From: an uncultured Clostridia bacterium
Lineage (GTDB): Bacteria; Bacillota; Clostridia; Lachnospirales; Cellulosilyticaceae
NCBI GenBank assembly: GCA_937981575.1
Contig: CALJNR010000040.1
Span: forward strand, 1-34,600
Direction of reading: 5' to 3'
Length of the DNA stretch: 34,600 bases
This document shows, one piece after another, positions 1 through 6,956 of the stretch; the first letter of the stretch is position 1; each line of letters opens with the position of its first letter. The notes beneath the pieces are model-generated. The model had not been told where the DNA came from. It did no database searches and saw only the letters and a list, made by a program, of their open reading frames with translations. The position numbers and the translations under genes are program-made.

Positions 1-2
1 CA

Positions 3-113
3 GAGGTTTCTTTGTCGTTTGTTACATACAATTTAAAACGAGTATTGAATATTCTTGGTGTTAAGGAAGTCTTAAAAAGACTCAGAGAAAGAAGCAAACC
101 AGCACTGGTGTAG
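3..113 (+). pseudogene. C-terminal end of an IS1182-type transposase (cut by window start)
   Basis: An open frame runs from the left edge to TAG at 111-113 and encodes about 36 residues, including SFVTYNLKRVLNILGVKE and a basic tail. The Y-N-L-K-R-x-L-N-I-L-G string is typical of the last helix of IS1182-family (DDE) transposases. Only the C-terminus is inside the window, so it cannot be said whether the whole gene is intact; it is marked partial for that reason. A stem-loop follows at 93-127. The neighbouring IS4 element suggests a patch that collects insertion sequences. Confidence 0.55.
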
Positions 114-135
114 CGTGCTGGTTTGCTAAAAATAT
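93..135 (+). terminator. Stem-loop overlapping the end of the transposase fragment
   Basis: Perfect 13-bp arms at 93-105 (AGCAAACCAGCAC) and 115-127, with a 9-base loop. They overlap the stop codon and are followed by an A-rich stretch rather than a clean T-run. It may act as a terminator for the transposase or be part of the terminal structure of the insertion sequence. Confidence 0.5.
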
Positions 136-210
136 ACTATATTTAAAAATCAAACGATGAATAGGGTTGTTAGCTCAGATATCTAGCGGAATAACCACAC
201 AGTCTGCCGT

Positions 211-1650
211 CCAATGTCATAAAGCTTAACTAACAAAATTTTACATAGAGCGTTTTTTGTTAACTGGATATTTATTTTTCCTCGAAGGCTCCCTTCGTGG
301 AAAACTTCTATCTGGCCGTATTGGGACAAGATTTTTTGCTATATGCTTCATTGCTTTATCAAATAAGATTGTCCTTTTTTCAAGGTCGTCCTCATAGAAA
401 CATTCTATTAGTGTTCGGGTCATTTTTGATATTAAAATATTCATATTTACTTTATATTCGTATTTCAAGCTTTTTTTATTTGTTTCTGCATTCTCATTAG
501 CTTCGGCTTTTGCCATTGTCATAAGGTTTGATAAATATATGGTTGCGTAAAAATCCTGCATTATAGCTATTGGATTAACTCCCGAAAAGTTTTCAAGCTC
601 ATATCTGCTTTTTAACTGGCAGTACTTGACTTCTATTCCCCAACGCTTGAAATATAGCACTTTGAAATCTTCGGTAGTAAGATCCTTATCCATAAGATTG
701 GTAGCTAATTTTTCTACTTCACCTGTTGGTAAAATAATGTTCATTATCCGTAAGGTTAGAACCTTATTTTCATGAGTGAGCGTGACAATCTGATCCGGTT
801 CATTTGCCTTGTCAAATCTAGAATTAAATTTATTAACCTTTACCCTCATTAAGAATTTTAATTTTTTGCTTTCTAAAAAATTAAACATATCCTTTGAAGG
901 GTATCCTCTATCAAATAAAAACAAGTCGTTTTTAAAGCCTTTATTCTCAAGTCTTTCAATAAGTTCTTTTGCTATATCTCTTTCAGCAGCCTTCCATGTG
1001 CGTATATCTGATTCAAGTATGTAATCATTTTCTATGTCATATATCACACCCACCATTGCTCTAGCCTGGTGTCTGTTACTTTGGTTATGATAATATCCGA
1101 AATGCTCTCTGTTACTAATAGTATTTGGAATTTCAGTAATACTTCCATCAATAGAAAGTAATCTATAGCCCTTGTATTTTTTAAAATTGTCATCATTATA
1201 AAACCAGCTTATATAGTTATCATTAAGCTGAATAAAGGCATCGGGCTTAATCTTTTGTCTAAGCTGAGAAAATGCTTGTTTTGTCATAGTATTTTCACTA
1301 CCTAAAAATTCAAACCAATCATCAAGTTCAATTTGCAGTGTTTTTCTTAACCCTTTTAAAATAAAATATATTGCATCCCTAAAACTCATTTTAGCGGTTT
1401 CTTTAGTAAAATATGTACTCTTTGTACGGTTGGTAAACATAAAAATGGAATCATTAATTTGTTTTTTGGCTATTCCAATAGAATTCATAAAATTTTTCAA
1501 CATTTTTATCACCCAATAACCAGAAGATATACCATTAAAAAGGTATTCATTTCAATTATTAGGGCGTTTTCAAAAAGTCAAGTGTTTTCATGCACTTTCT
1601 AAAAGAAATTCTACTTTCCTTTTATTTACAGCGTAGCTTTATGACATTGG
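211..1650 (-). mobile_element. Complete IS4-family insertion sequence, about 1440 bp
   Basis: The ends are 16-bp perfect inverted repeats: CCAATGTCATAAAGCT at 211-226 and its complement at 1635-1650. The 8 bases TCTGCCGT stand directly outside both ends (203-210 and 1651-1658), as expected for a target-site duplication. One transposase gene on the minus strand fills the interior. Matching ends, flanking duplication and an uninterrupted gene indicate a recent, probably still competent insertion. IS4 elements usually make slightly longer duplications, so the exact ends could shift by a base or two. Confidence 0.85.
241..1512 (-). CDS. IS4-family transposase
   Basis: This 423-residue DDE transposase cuts and inserts the surrounding element. 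The first catalytic Asp lies in LLSIDGSITE, the second in LFLFDRGYPS, and the Glu in the YREK signature YFKRWGIEVKYCQLK (Y-2-R-3-E-6-K), which defines IS4-family enzymes. The N-terminus is helical and polar and likely binds the ends; the C-terminus is strongly basic (RPDRSFPRREPSRKNK). The length is normal for the family and the frame is intact. The gene lies wholly inside the inverted repeats at 211 and 1650. The first methionine is used, although a second Met three residues later is equally possible. Confidence 0.93.
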   Translation of the reverse strand: MIKMLKNFMNSIGIAKKQINDSIFMFTNRTKSTYFTKETAKMSFRDAIYFILKGLRKTLQIELDDWFEFLGSENTMTKQAFSQLRQKIKPDAFIQLNDNYISWFYNDDNFKKYKGYRLLSIDGSITEIPNTISNREHFGYYHNQSNRHQARAMVGVIYDIENDYILESDIRTWKAAERDIAKELIERLENKGFKNDLFLFDRGYPSKDMFNFLESKKLKFLMRVKVNKFNSRFDKANEPDQIVTLTHENKVLTLRIMNIILPTGEVEKLATNLMDKDLTTEDFKVLYFKRWGIEVKYCQLKSRYELENFSGVNPIAIMQDFYATIYLSNLMTMAKAEANENAETNKKSLKYEYKVNMNILISKMTRTLIECFYEDDLEKRTILFDKAMKHIAKNLVPIRPDRSFPRREPSRKNKYPVNKKRSM

Positions 1651-1726
1651 TCTGCCGTCCCATTGACATGAAGATTGTTTGTTAAGCATCCCATATGGTC
1701 TATGTCCTGTTTATGACAAAGGTGGA

Positions 1727-2365
1727 TCAGTTTTCATTGCTAGACGGCAAAGTTTGCATGAGGGCAAAGAAATGTTTAGGCTCACCGGTACTAAAATATT
1801 CATACCAAGATTCCAGTGTGTTTGATTGAAAAACACCTAAATGCTCAATAATTTGTTTCGCCCACAACAAAGCTCCGGTGGAACTTGCTGTAATAAGGTT
1901 GTTATCCGCTACAGATGGCTTGTCTATATAAAAACTTTGCCCTTTATAACTAGGAGAAACCATTTCAAGAAATCCCGGTCCATTACTGGTATGCGGACGC
2001 TTATCCAATAGCCCAAAGTTGGCAAGCGCAGCGGTAGCCCCACAGATTGCACACACCGTAGCGCCTAAAGAGAGAAATTCGCTTGCTTTTTCGATGATAG
2101 CGCCATGCTTTGGGTCGTTCCATGTATCTGCGCCCGGTAATAGCAACATGCTTGTTTCACTCACAACAATATCATCAATTAAGCAATTGGGCACTATTGT
2201 CATCCCGCCCATTGTATTGATTGGCTCTTTAGAATAACTAACCGTTTTGAGCGATACACGTTGCTCGCCCTTTTTGAAAAATCGACCGGAATTCAGCTCC
2301 GAAATAACATACCCCAGTTCCCAGTCGGCTAAAGTATCAAGAACGTAAACATAGATTGTAAACAT
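1727..2365 (-). CDS. DJ-1/PfpI family protein (glutamine-amidotransferase-like fold)
   Basis: A 212-residue cytosolic protein of the DJ-1/PfpI superfamily, whose members include proteases, glyoxalases and chaperones. The likely nucleophile is Cys108 in the elbow ATVCAICGATAAL, with Glu17 near the N-terminus and His125 following in KRPHTSNG. The sheet strand leading to LLLPGAD and the elbow are both in place and the length is typical. The start at 2365 is preceded on the minus strand by GGAGG. It lies 26 bp downstream of the isochorismatase-like gene and is probably co-transcribed with it. The fold is clear; the substrate is not. Confidence 0.85.
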   Translation of the reverse strand: MFTIYVYVLDTLADWELGYVISELNSGRFFKKGEQRVSLKTVSYSKEPINTMGGMTIVPNCLIDDIVVSETSMLLLPGADTWNDPKHGAIIEKASEFLSLGATVCAICGATAALANFGLLDKRPHTSNGPGFLEMVSPSYKGQSFYIDKPSVADNNLITASSTGALLWAKQIIEHLGVFQSNTLESWYEYFSTGEPKHFFALMQTLPSSNEN

Positions 2366-2391
2366 AAATTTCCTCCATTTTCATTGTGTTT

Positions 2392-2925
2392 CTAATTCGC
2401 TGCCTCTATAATGTTTTGTGCTTCAAAGATGTGATTAGGTAACAAGTCATTTAAACTAATGATTTTACTGCCTTTACTTTCATAATAACTTAGCATTTCG
2501 TCAATTTTCCTTTTATCATAACTGGTAATGCAATCTGATAAGACATTAACGCCATAATTTGCTTTGCATAAGTTGTAACAGGTTGATTTAACACAAGCAA
2601 CAGCATCTGCTCCTGCTATGTAGAAATCACATATTTCATTTTTACTAATAAAGTCTGTAAGTTCTTCACTGCTTAATGCGTTTCCTTTGTATTTTGTAAA
2701 AACATTTTTTGATACTATTTTCAAGTCTAAAGCTAATTCAGACCCATATGTATTGGGTTTAAAAGTCCTCGTGCCGGCTGATAAATTTTCATGCCTTATA
2801 TAAATAACATGAATATTATTATTGACTGCCCAATCAATAGCTTTATTAATATTGTCAATTATATCCTTGTAATTCTTTGTTATGTCATTTTGAATATCTA
2901 TTATTACTAAGGCTTTTTTCTGCAT
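2392..2925 (-). CDS. Isochorismatase-like cysteine hydrolase
   Basis: A 177-residue hydrolase of the isochorismatase superfamily (nicotinamidases, N-carbamoylsarcosine amidases, isochorismatases). The catalytic triad can be placed: Asp10 in VIIDIQND, Lys78 in FTKYKGNAL, and Cys111 in ADAVACVKSTCYNL. The usual central helix-strand pattern and a length near 180 fit a stand-alone enzyme. It starts 56 bases from the dyad that also covers the promoter of the divergent WYL regulator, and it leads a two-gene unit with the DJ-1-like gene. The substrate cannot be assigned; amide hydrolysis is the family default. Confidence 0.87.
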   Translation of the reverse strand: MQKKALVIIDIQNDITKNYKDIIDNINKAIDWAVNNNIHVIYIRHENLSAGTRTFKPNTYGSELALDLKIVSKNVFTKYKGNALSSEELTDFISKNEICDFYIAGADAVACVKSTCYNLCKANYGVNVLSDCITSYDKRKIDEMLSYYESKGSKIISLNDLLPNHIFEAQNIIEAAN

Positions 2926-2980
2926 AATGTCTCCTCTTGATAGGTAGATTGATTTGTTTACTTTTTTATTGTACCATGTA

Positions 2981-3013
2981 ATTGTTGACAGCTGTATGGC
3001 AACAATCTATAAT
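2981..3013 (+). promoter_or_regulatory. Consensus sigma-A promoter with overlapping 7-bp dyad
   Basis: TTGACA at 2985-2990, a 17-base spacer and TATAAT at 3008-3013 form a perfect sigma-A promoter reading into the WYL regulator. ATTGTTG (2981-2987) and CAACAAT (3000-3006) form a dyad with a 12-base gap that covers the -35 box and spacer. This is a natural operator for the regulator itself and possibly for the divergent hydrolase operon. Confidence 0.8.
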
Positions 3014-3053
3014 GATAAAAAGAAATTTTGAAAAATTGAAAGGCGGCTGTCAG

Positions 3054-3986
3054 ATGAAAATTGACAGGCTTGTTAGCATTATTATGATACTCCTTGAAAA
3101 AGAGCGGATAGGCGCACAGGAGTTGGCAGATATGTTTGAAGTTTCACCCCGCACAATCTACCGTGACATAGACACTATAAACATGGCGGGTATTCCTGTT
3201 TGTTCTGCACCGGGAGTTGGCGGCGGCTTTGAAATCATGCAGAAATACAAGATTGATAAAAAAGTTTTTTCCACTGCAGACCTTTCCGCTATCCTGATGG
3301 GGCTTTCCAATCTTTCTACTATGATACGAGGGGATGAACTGGTAAACGCCCTTGCAAAAGTTAAGAGCTTTATCCCCGCCGACAGAGCAAAAGACATTGA
3401 ATTAAAAGCAAATCAAATATATATAGATTTAAGTCCGTGGATGGGCAACAGGAACATACAACCATATTTAGAGATTATCAAGACAGCTTTACAGGAAAGC
3501 AAGCTACTTTCGTTTGAATATGCAGACCGCTACGGAAATAAAACCGCACGAACAGCCGAGCCGTATCAGCTTGTTTTGAAAAGTAGTCATTGGTATTGGC
3601 AAGGGCATTGCTATAAAAGAAATGATTTTCGCTTATTTAAACTATCCCGCACATCAAACCTACAAATACAAGAGGAATTTTTTACGCCACGGGATTATCA
3701 AAAACCGCAGTTAAATTTTACTGATATTTTGGCAACTATGCAAACAAAAATCATAATTCGTATTCATAAATCTGTCATGGACAGGGTACTTGATTATTGC
3801 ACTTATGAACACTTTTCGCCAGACGGTGATGAGCATTACATTGTTAGTTTTCCTTTCATAGAGAACGAATACTATTACAATATTCTTTTCAGTTTTGGGG
3901 ATAAATGCGAGTGTTTAGAGCCGTTACATATCCGCACAGAAATGAAGCGTAGAATACATGATATAGCTACCTTATACGAAAACTAG
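3054..3986 (+). CDS. WYL-domain transcriptional regulator (HTH_11 type)
   Basis: A 310-residue DNA-binding regulator. Residues 1-60 form a DeoR/HTH_11-like winged helix (AQELADMFEVSPRTIYRDI). The C-terminal half is a WYL ligand-sensing domain with the family strand SSHWYWQGHCYKRNDFRLF and the downstream basic and acidic positions. The ATG at 3054 is chosen because AGGCGG lies just upstream and because a longer frame back to 2982 would begin inside the -35 box of the promoter at 2985-3013. It is divergent from the isochorismatase/DJ-1 pair and most likely controls it and itself. Ligand unknown. Confidence 0.9.
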   Translation: MKIDRLVSIIMILLEKERIGAQELADMFEVSPRTIYRDIDTINMAGIPVCSAPGVGGGFEIMQKYKIDKKVFSTADLSAILMGLSNLSTMIRGDELVNALAKVKSFIPADRAKDIELKANQIYIDLSPWMGNRNIQPYLEIIKTALQESKLLSFEYADRYGNKTARTAEPYQLVLKSSHWYWQGHCYKRNDFRLFKLSRTSNLQIQEEFFTPRDYQKPQLNFTDILATMQTKIIIRIHKSVMDRVLDYCTYEHFSPDGDEHYIVSFPFIENEYYYNILFSFGDKCECLEPLHIRTEMKRRIHDIATLYEN

Positions 3987-4062
3987 AACAGGAGTCTATT
4001 CTCATATTCACAATACTTTATGGTCGCTATATTGTGCTATTTTGTTGTTTCTGCTAATCGGC

Positions 4063-4165
4063 AAGCATGATTTTTCGCATTTTGCCCTCCGGGCAAAACA
4101 CAAAAAATCATGCTTGTTGGGGCCATGTTGCCCCAAATCCCTGCCGCCTCGGGGCAACATGGCCC
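4063..4165. repeat. Two adjacent strong inverted repeats (possible transfer-origin-like or element-end structure)
   Basis: The first hairpin has outer arms at about 4063-4075 and 4103-4115 (AAGCATGATTTTT and complement) and an inner arm pair TTTTGCCC/GGGCAAAA around 4080-4098. The second has arms GGCCATGTTGCCCC (4121-4134) and its exact complement (4151-4164). Local G+C is well above that of the neighbours, and no credible gene covers it. Such paired hairpins occur at transfer origins and at ends of mobilisable elements, but no relaxase gene is in the window, so the role is unassigned. Confidence 0.6.
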
Positions 4166-4275
4166 GAAGTCGGGGCGCTCCGCTTCTTTGTTGCATAGGT
4201 TCTATTTAACATGGAACAGTCAGCAATATAAAATAACGGTTTGGCCTTTGAAATTAAAGGTGATCAGACTCGGCA

Positions 4276-4319
4276 AAATTGAGCCCTATCCCCTTTTTAA
4301 GGAGATAGGGCTCAATTTC
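4276..4319. terminator. Long hairpin, terminator-like
   Basis: AAATTGAGCCCTATCCC pairs with the sequence at about 4301-4318 over 17 positions with one mismatch and a very short loop of T and A residues. It is not followed by a clean T-run on the plus strand. It could stop readthrough from the WYL regulator, or be a remnant of a mobile element end. 4166-4275 and 4320-4446 show nothing recognisable. Confidence 0.45.
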
Positions 4320-4446
4320 TGATACACCTTGTTGAACGATAGCGGCGGACGTGAGCTATGGGGACTCAATCCAATCTCTTTACATAAAAACTCAGGTGAG
4401 AGGATCCATCTGAGGGCGGTATGGATTTATTAGGGATATTTTATAG

Positions 4447-4650
4447 CTATATCCATTTACATGGGCACAGCTCCCCTTCCCCAGAAGAGACAGTTTTAAA
4501 ACTGGTGGTCTGAATGGTTGTATGACCTAATAGTTTTTGAATATATGAAAGATCTACGCCATTATTTAGAAGATGGGTAGCAAAGCTGTGACGAAGGCTA
4601 TAGCCTCTTAATTGTAAATCCATCTCCATCTTGTTTAATAAGTCAGTCAT
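4447..4650 (-). pseudogene. Tyrosine recombinase (integrase) fragment
   Basis: A 67-residue frame whose middle, residues 16-49, matches the catalytic core of tyrosine recombinases: [15 protein letters not shown], then [17 protein letters not shown]. The Arg and His of the family are visible (LRH and LLGH), but the first His of the H-x-x-R box is Tyr, and the frame departs from the family right after IQTT, before the catalytic Tyr. The N-terminal 200 or more residues are absent, so it is dead. It lies about 150 bp left of the first attC-like palindrome, on the opposite strand to the following genes, which is where an integron integrase would sit. It is too short to say whether it was IntI-like, Xer-like or a phage/ICE integrase. 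Confidence 0.75.
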
Positions 4651-4797
4651 AAGAAAACCCCTTTACTAAATATTTTGAATTACCATACTATAGTAAAAGG
4701 AAATCTGATAAAATGGGAGATAGAAAAGTTATGATAAAAAGTATAAGAAAGAATTTATAATAAGATAAACTTGGAAAGCCACCGTGATAGCGGTTTC

Positions 4798-4913
4798 GTT
4801 CAACAATGTATCTCCGTTCGCTAACGCACACCTCTTCACTGGTGCAAGCACGCTGCGAAGAAAGGACTACGCGGGAACAGTTCAGAGATGTCGGAGATAC
4901 GGAGACGTTAGGC
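4798..4913 (+). repeat. attC-like imperfect palindrome A
   Basis: It begins GTTCAAC (4798-4804; RYYYAAC) and ends GTTAGGC (4907-4913; GTTRRRY), so both outer core sites fit the integron attC consensus exactly. Just inside, GTATCTCCG (4808-4816) is perfectly complementary to CGGAGATAC (4892-4900), separated from the outer boxes by short unpaired spacers AAT and GGAGAC. The central 75 bases are variable. This two-box layout is that of a 59-base element. It sits between the recombinase remnant and the serine hydrolase gene. Confidence 0.72.
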
Positions 4914-5124
4914 GACACAAGCAATTAGTATTTTTTTATACGTAGTATGATTATGATGAGTATAGCAATATAGAAGAAAGAAAAAAATAAATTTGAATTT
5001 GAAGCGAAGATAATTTATATAATGTTCTGAAGGTATGAATTGTTTTTCATGTCTGTTTTATCATGTATTTGTTGATTTTAATAAAGTGCTTGCAATTAAT
5101 TTTTAATGGTCTTATCCTTTATTT

Positions 5125-5136
5125 AAGGACGTCCTT
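5125..5136. promoter_or_regulatory. 12-bp perfect palindrome before the serine hydrolase
   Basis: AAGGACGTCCTT is a perfect 12-bp palindrome lying 9 bases before the ribosome binding site AAAGGAGG (5145-5152). It is placed like an operator or a small leader hairpin. No confident promoter was found in 4914-5124. Confidence 0.35.
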
Positions 5137-5164
5137 CAAAAGTTAAAGGAGGAAATTATATTGT

Positions 5165-6160
5165 ATGAATCAGGCAAAAATTAAAGAACTTGAAAATAAA
5201 ATAAACGATACTTATAGCAATATTACAGGTATAGTTGTATTAAAGGATGGGAAAACACGATATGAAAATTACTTTAATGAATGCACTGCTACCAGCCGAA
5301 TCCATGTTTATTCGGTATCAAAAAGTATTATTTCCACATTGATTGGTATTGCCATGGATAAAGGATACATCAAAAGTATCAACCAGAGGATATTGGACTT
5401 TTTCCCAGATTATACAGTTAAGAAAAGAGAAAAAACAATACAAAATGTTACACTTAAGAACTTGTTGACAATGGTAGTGCCATATAAATATAAGTTTGCA
5501 CCCTACACTTACATAAAGTATTTCATGAGTGATGACTGGGTAAGATTTACACTTGATTTATTGGGAGGTAAGGGGCAGATAGGAGAATTTAGATATACTC
5601 CTCTTGTAGGACCAGATATTTTGTCAGGCATTCTTGTAAAAGCAACTGGACAATCTGTATTTGATTTTGCAACAGAAAATTTATTCTCGCCATTGGGTAT
5701 TACTGTATCAAGTAATGTGGTTCTTCATAGTGCAAAAGAACAAAGTGCATTTAATAAATCTAAAAGTATTAGTGGCTGGGTTGCTGATTCAATCGGAACA
5801 AACGCGGGAGGATGGGGGCTTACTCTCTCACCTGCCGATATGGCAAAGATAGGTCAATTATACTTGGATGGCGGGATGTGGAATGGTAAACAAATTGTAT
5901 CGACTAAATGGATAAATGAAAGTACAAGGGAACATAGTCGATGGAAAAAAGTAAACCTTTCATATGGATATCTATGGTGGATTATTGATGATAAAGAACA
6001 TGCCTGTGCAGCTATGGGAGATGGGGGGAATGTAATTTATTTCAATACAGAGAAAAGAATAGTAGTTTCTATTGCTTCTATTTTTGTAAAAAATGCAAAA
6101 GATAGAATAGAGTTTATTAAAAAGCACATTGAACCAATATTTGAAAGTTATGTACAGTAA
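5165..6160 (+). CDS. Class C beta-lactamase/penicillin-binding-fold serine hydrolase
   Basis: A 331-residue enzyme of the serine beta-lactamase-like superfamily (esterases, D-aminopeptidases, class C lactamase relatives). The nucleophile box is SVSK (Ser50-Lys53). The second box, normally Y-x-N, reads Tyr144-Thr-Pro, so the Asn is missing. The third box, normally K/H-x-G, appears as GDGGN near residues 285-289. The blocks AGGWGLTLSPADMAKIGQLY and the YGYLWW strand are typical. There is no signal peptide, so it should act in the cytosol; antibiotic resistance should not be assumed. AAAGGAGG at 5145-5152 precedes the ATG. It lies between attC-like elements A and B as a single-gene unit. Confidence 0.88.
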   Translation: MNQAKIKELENKINDTYSNITGIVVLKDGKTRYENYFNECTATSRIHVYSVSKSIISTLIGIAMDKGYIKSINQRILDFFPDYTVKKREKTIQNVTLKNLLTMVVPYKYKFAPYTYIKYFMSDDWVRFTLDLLGGKGQIGEFRYTPLVGPDILSGILVKATGQSVFDFATENLFSPLGITVSSNVVLHSAKEQSAFNKSKSISGWVADSIGTNAGGWGLTLSPADMAKIGQLYLDGGMWNGKQIVSTKWINESTREHSRWKKVNLSYGYLWWIIDDKEHACAAMGDGGNVIYFNTEKRIVVSIASIFVKNAKDRIEFIKKHIEPIFESYVQ

Positions 6161-6278
6161 TCCCTGTTTATTGGAGAGATTATGAGCATAATCTTTGTCA
6201 CGAAAAATTCCAATTTATTGATTAATTATAACTTGCCATTTTGATTAATGGCTATTGGTAGTTTCCATTGATTCCATC

Positions 6279-6414
6279 GCCTAACAATGCACTCAAGTTC
6301 GCTTTGGCTACTTAGGGTCATCCCTTTTTAGAAGTTGGAGCCAAATCACATTTCTCAGCCCAAGATACGAGCTATTTATGGCTTAGAAATGTCTTGAGTG
6401 CGGAGACGTTATGT
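6279..6414 (+). repeat. attC-like imperfect palindrome B
   Basis: The left core is GCCTAAC (6279-6285; RYYYAAC); the right core is GTTATGT (6408-6414; one departure from GTTRRRY). The inner box GCACTCAAG (6289-6297) pairs perfectly with CTTGAGTGC (6393-6401). The interior carries a further hairpin, ACATTTCTCAGCC against GGCTTAGAAATGT with one mismatch. It follows the serine hydrolase by about 120 bp. With element C it accounts for most of the 347-bp gap to the next gene. Confidence 0.7.
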
Positions 6415-6507
6415 GATTGCATACTAGTAATAGTTATTTATACATAAGATATAGGATGTAGGAATAGTTAAAGCAATTAATAGTGCTATATTTTAAGGAG
6501 GGATCAT

Positions 6508-6684
6508 GTGAGCAAGAAGAAATTAAACAGCAGGGGAGTTATAAAAGGAAATAAAAAAATGATATTAGTTTTGCCTATCTATATATTATTCCTCATAGTA
6601 TTTTATGTCATCTTGGGATTTGGAGTAGGGGATATATGGGATAAGTTAGTAAAATGGGCTAAGAATGAATCAAATGATCGGTAA
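6508..6684 (+). CDS. Small single-pass membrane protein, 58 aa
   Basis: GTG at 6508 follows AAGGAGG (6495-6501) with a 6-base gap, a strong translation start; an ATG at 6506 stops immediately. The peptide starts with a lysine-rich stretch, has one hydrophobic helix (MILVLPIYILFLIVFYVILG, about residues 18-37) and ends with a charged tail (WDKLVKWAKNESNDR). It stands alone between elements B and C and so looks like a complete one-gene cassette. No family recognised. Membrane insertion with the N-terminus inside is the likely topology from the positive-inside rule. Confidence 0.7.
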   Translation: MSKKKLNSRGVIKGNKKMILVLPIYILFLIVFYVILGFGVGDIWDKLVKWAKNESNDR

Positions 6685-6744
6685 CGCTTTTACTTATATA
6701 TAGAAGAAGAGTTAAGCGGATTGGCATCTTCCGTATGGAACACC

Positions 6745-6880
6745 ACATAACAATGCACGCAAGTTCGCTTTAGCTGATTAGTGTCATCTCTTTATAGAAG
6801 TTGGAGCCAAATCACATTTCTAAGCCCAAGATAAGAGCTATCTAGGGCTTAGAAATGTCTTGAGTGCAGAGACGTTATAT
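6745..6880 (+). repeat. attC-like imperfect palindrome C (near copy of B)
   Basis: The left core is ACATAAC (6745-6751) and the right core GTTATAT (6874-6880). The inner box GCACGCAAG (6755-6763) pairs with CTTGAGTGC (6859-6867) with one mismatch. By eye it differs from B at about 14 of 128 aligned positions, including the whole interior. This is much closer than any other pair in the window and points to duplication or homogenisation. Confidence 0.7.
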
Positions 6881-6956
6881 GACATACTAGTTTTTAGTAT
6901 TGGATATTTTTGTGAAGAAAGAAATTTGTTGTTTTTGATGAGAGAGGGCAGAAGGT

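Noticed and set aside
2982..3053. N-terminal extension of the first WYL regulator
   Set aside because: It would start inside the -35 box of a perfect promoter, so it cannot be in the mRNA.
4008..4322. Two overlapping frames across the hairpin region
   Set aside because: They run through both perfect inverted repeats and have no ribosome binding site or family resemblance.
4688..4924. Minus-strand open frame of 78 residues
   Set aside because: It lies over palindrome A and AT-rich spacer, has no ribosome binding site and reads as low-complexity hydrophobic text; the palindrome explains it.
5165..6160. Antibiotic-resistance beta-lactamase
   Set aside because: There is no signal peptide and two of three active-site boxes are altered, so only the broad serine-hydrolase family can be claimed.
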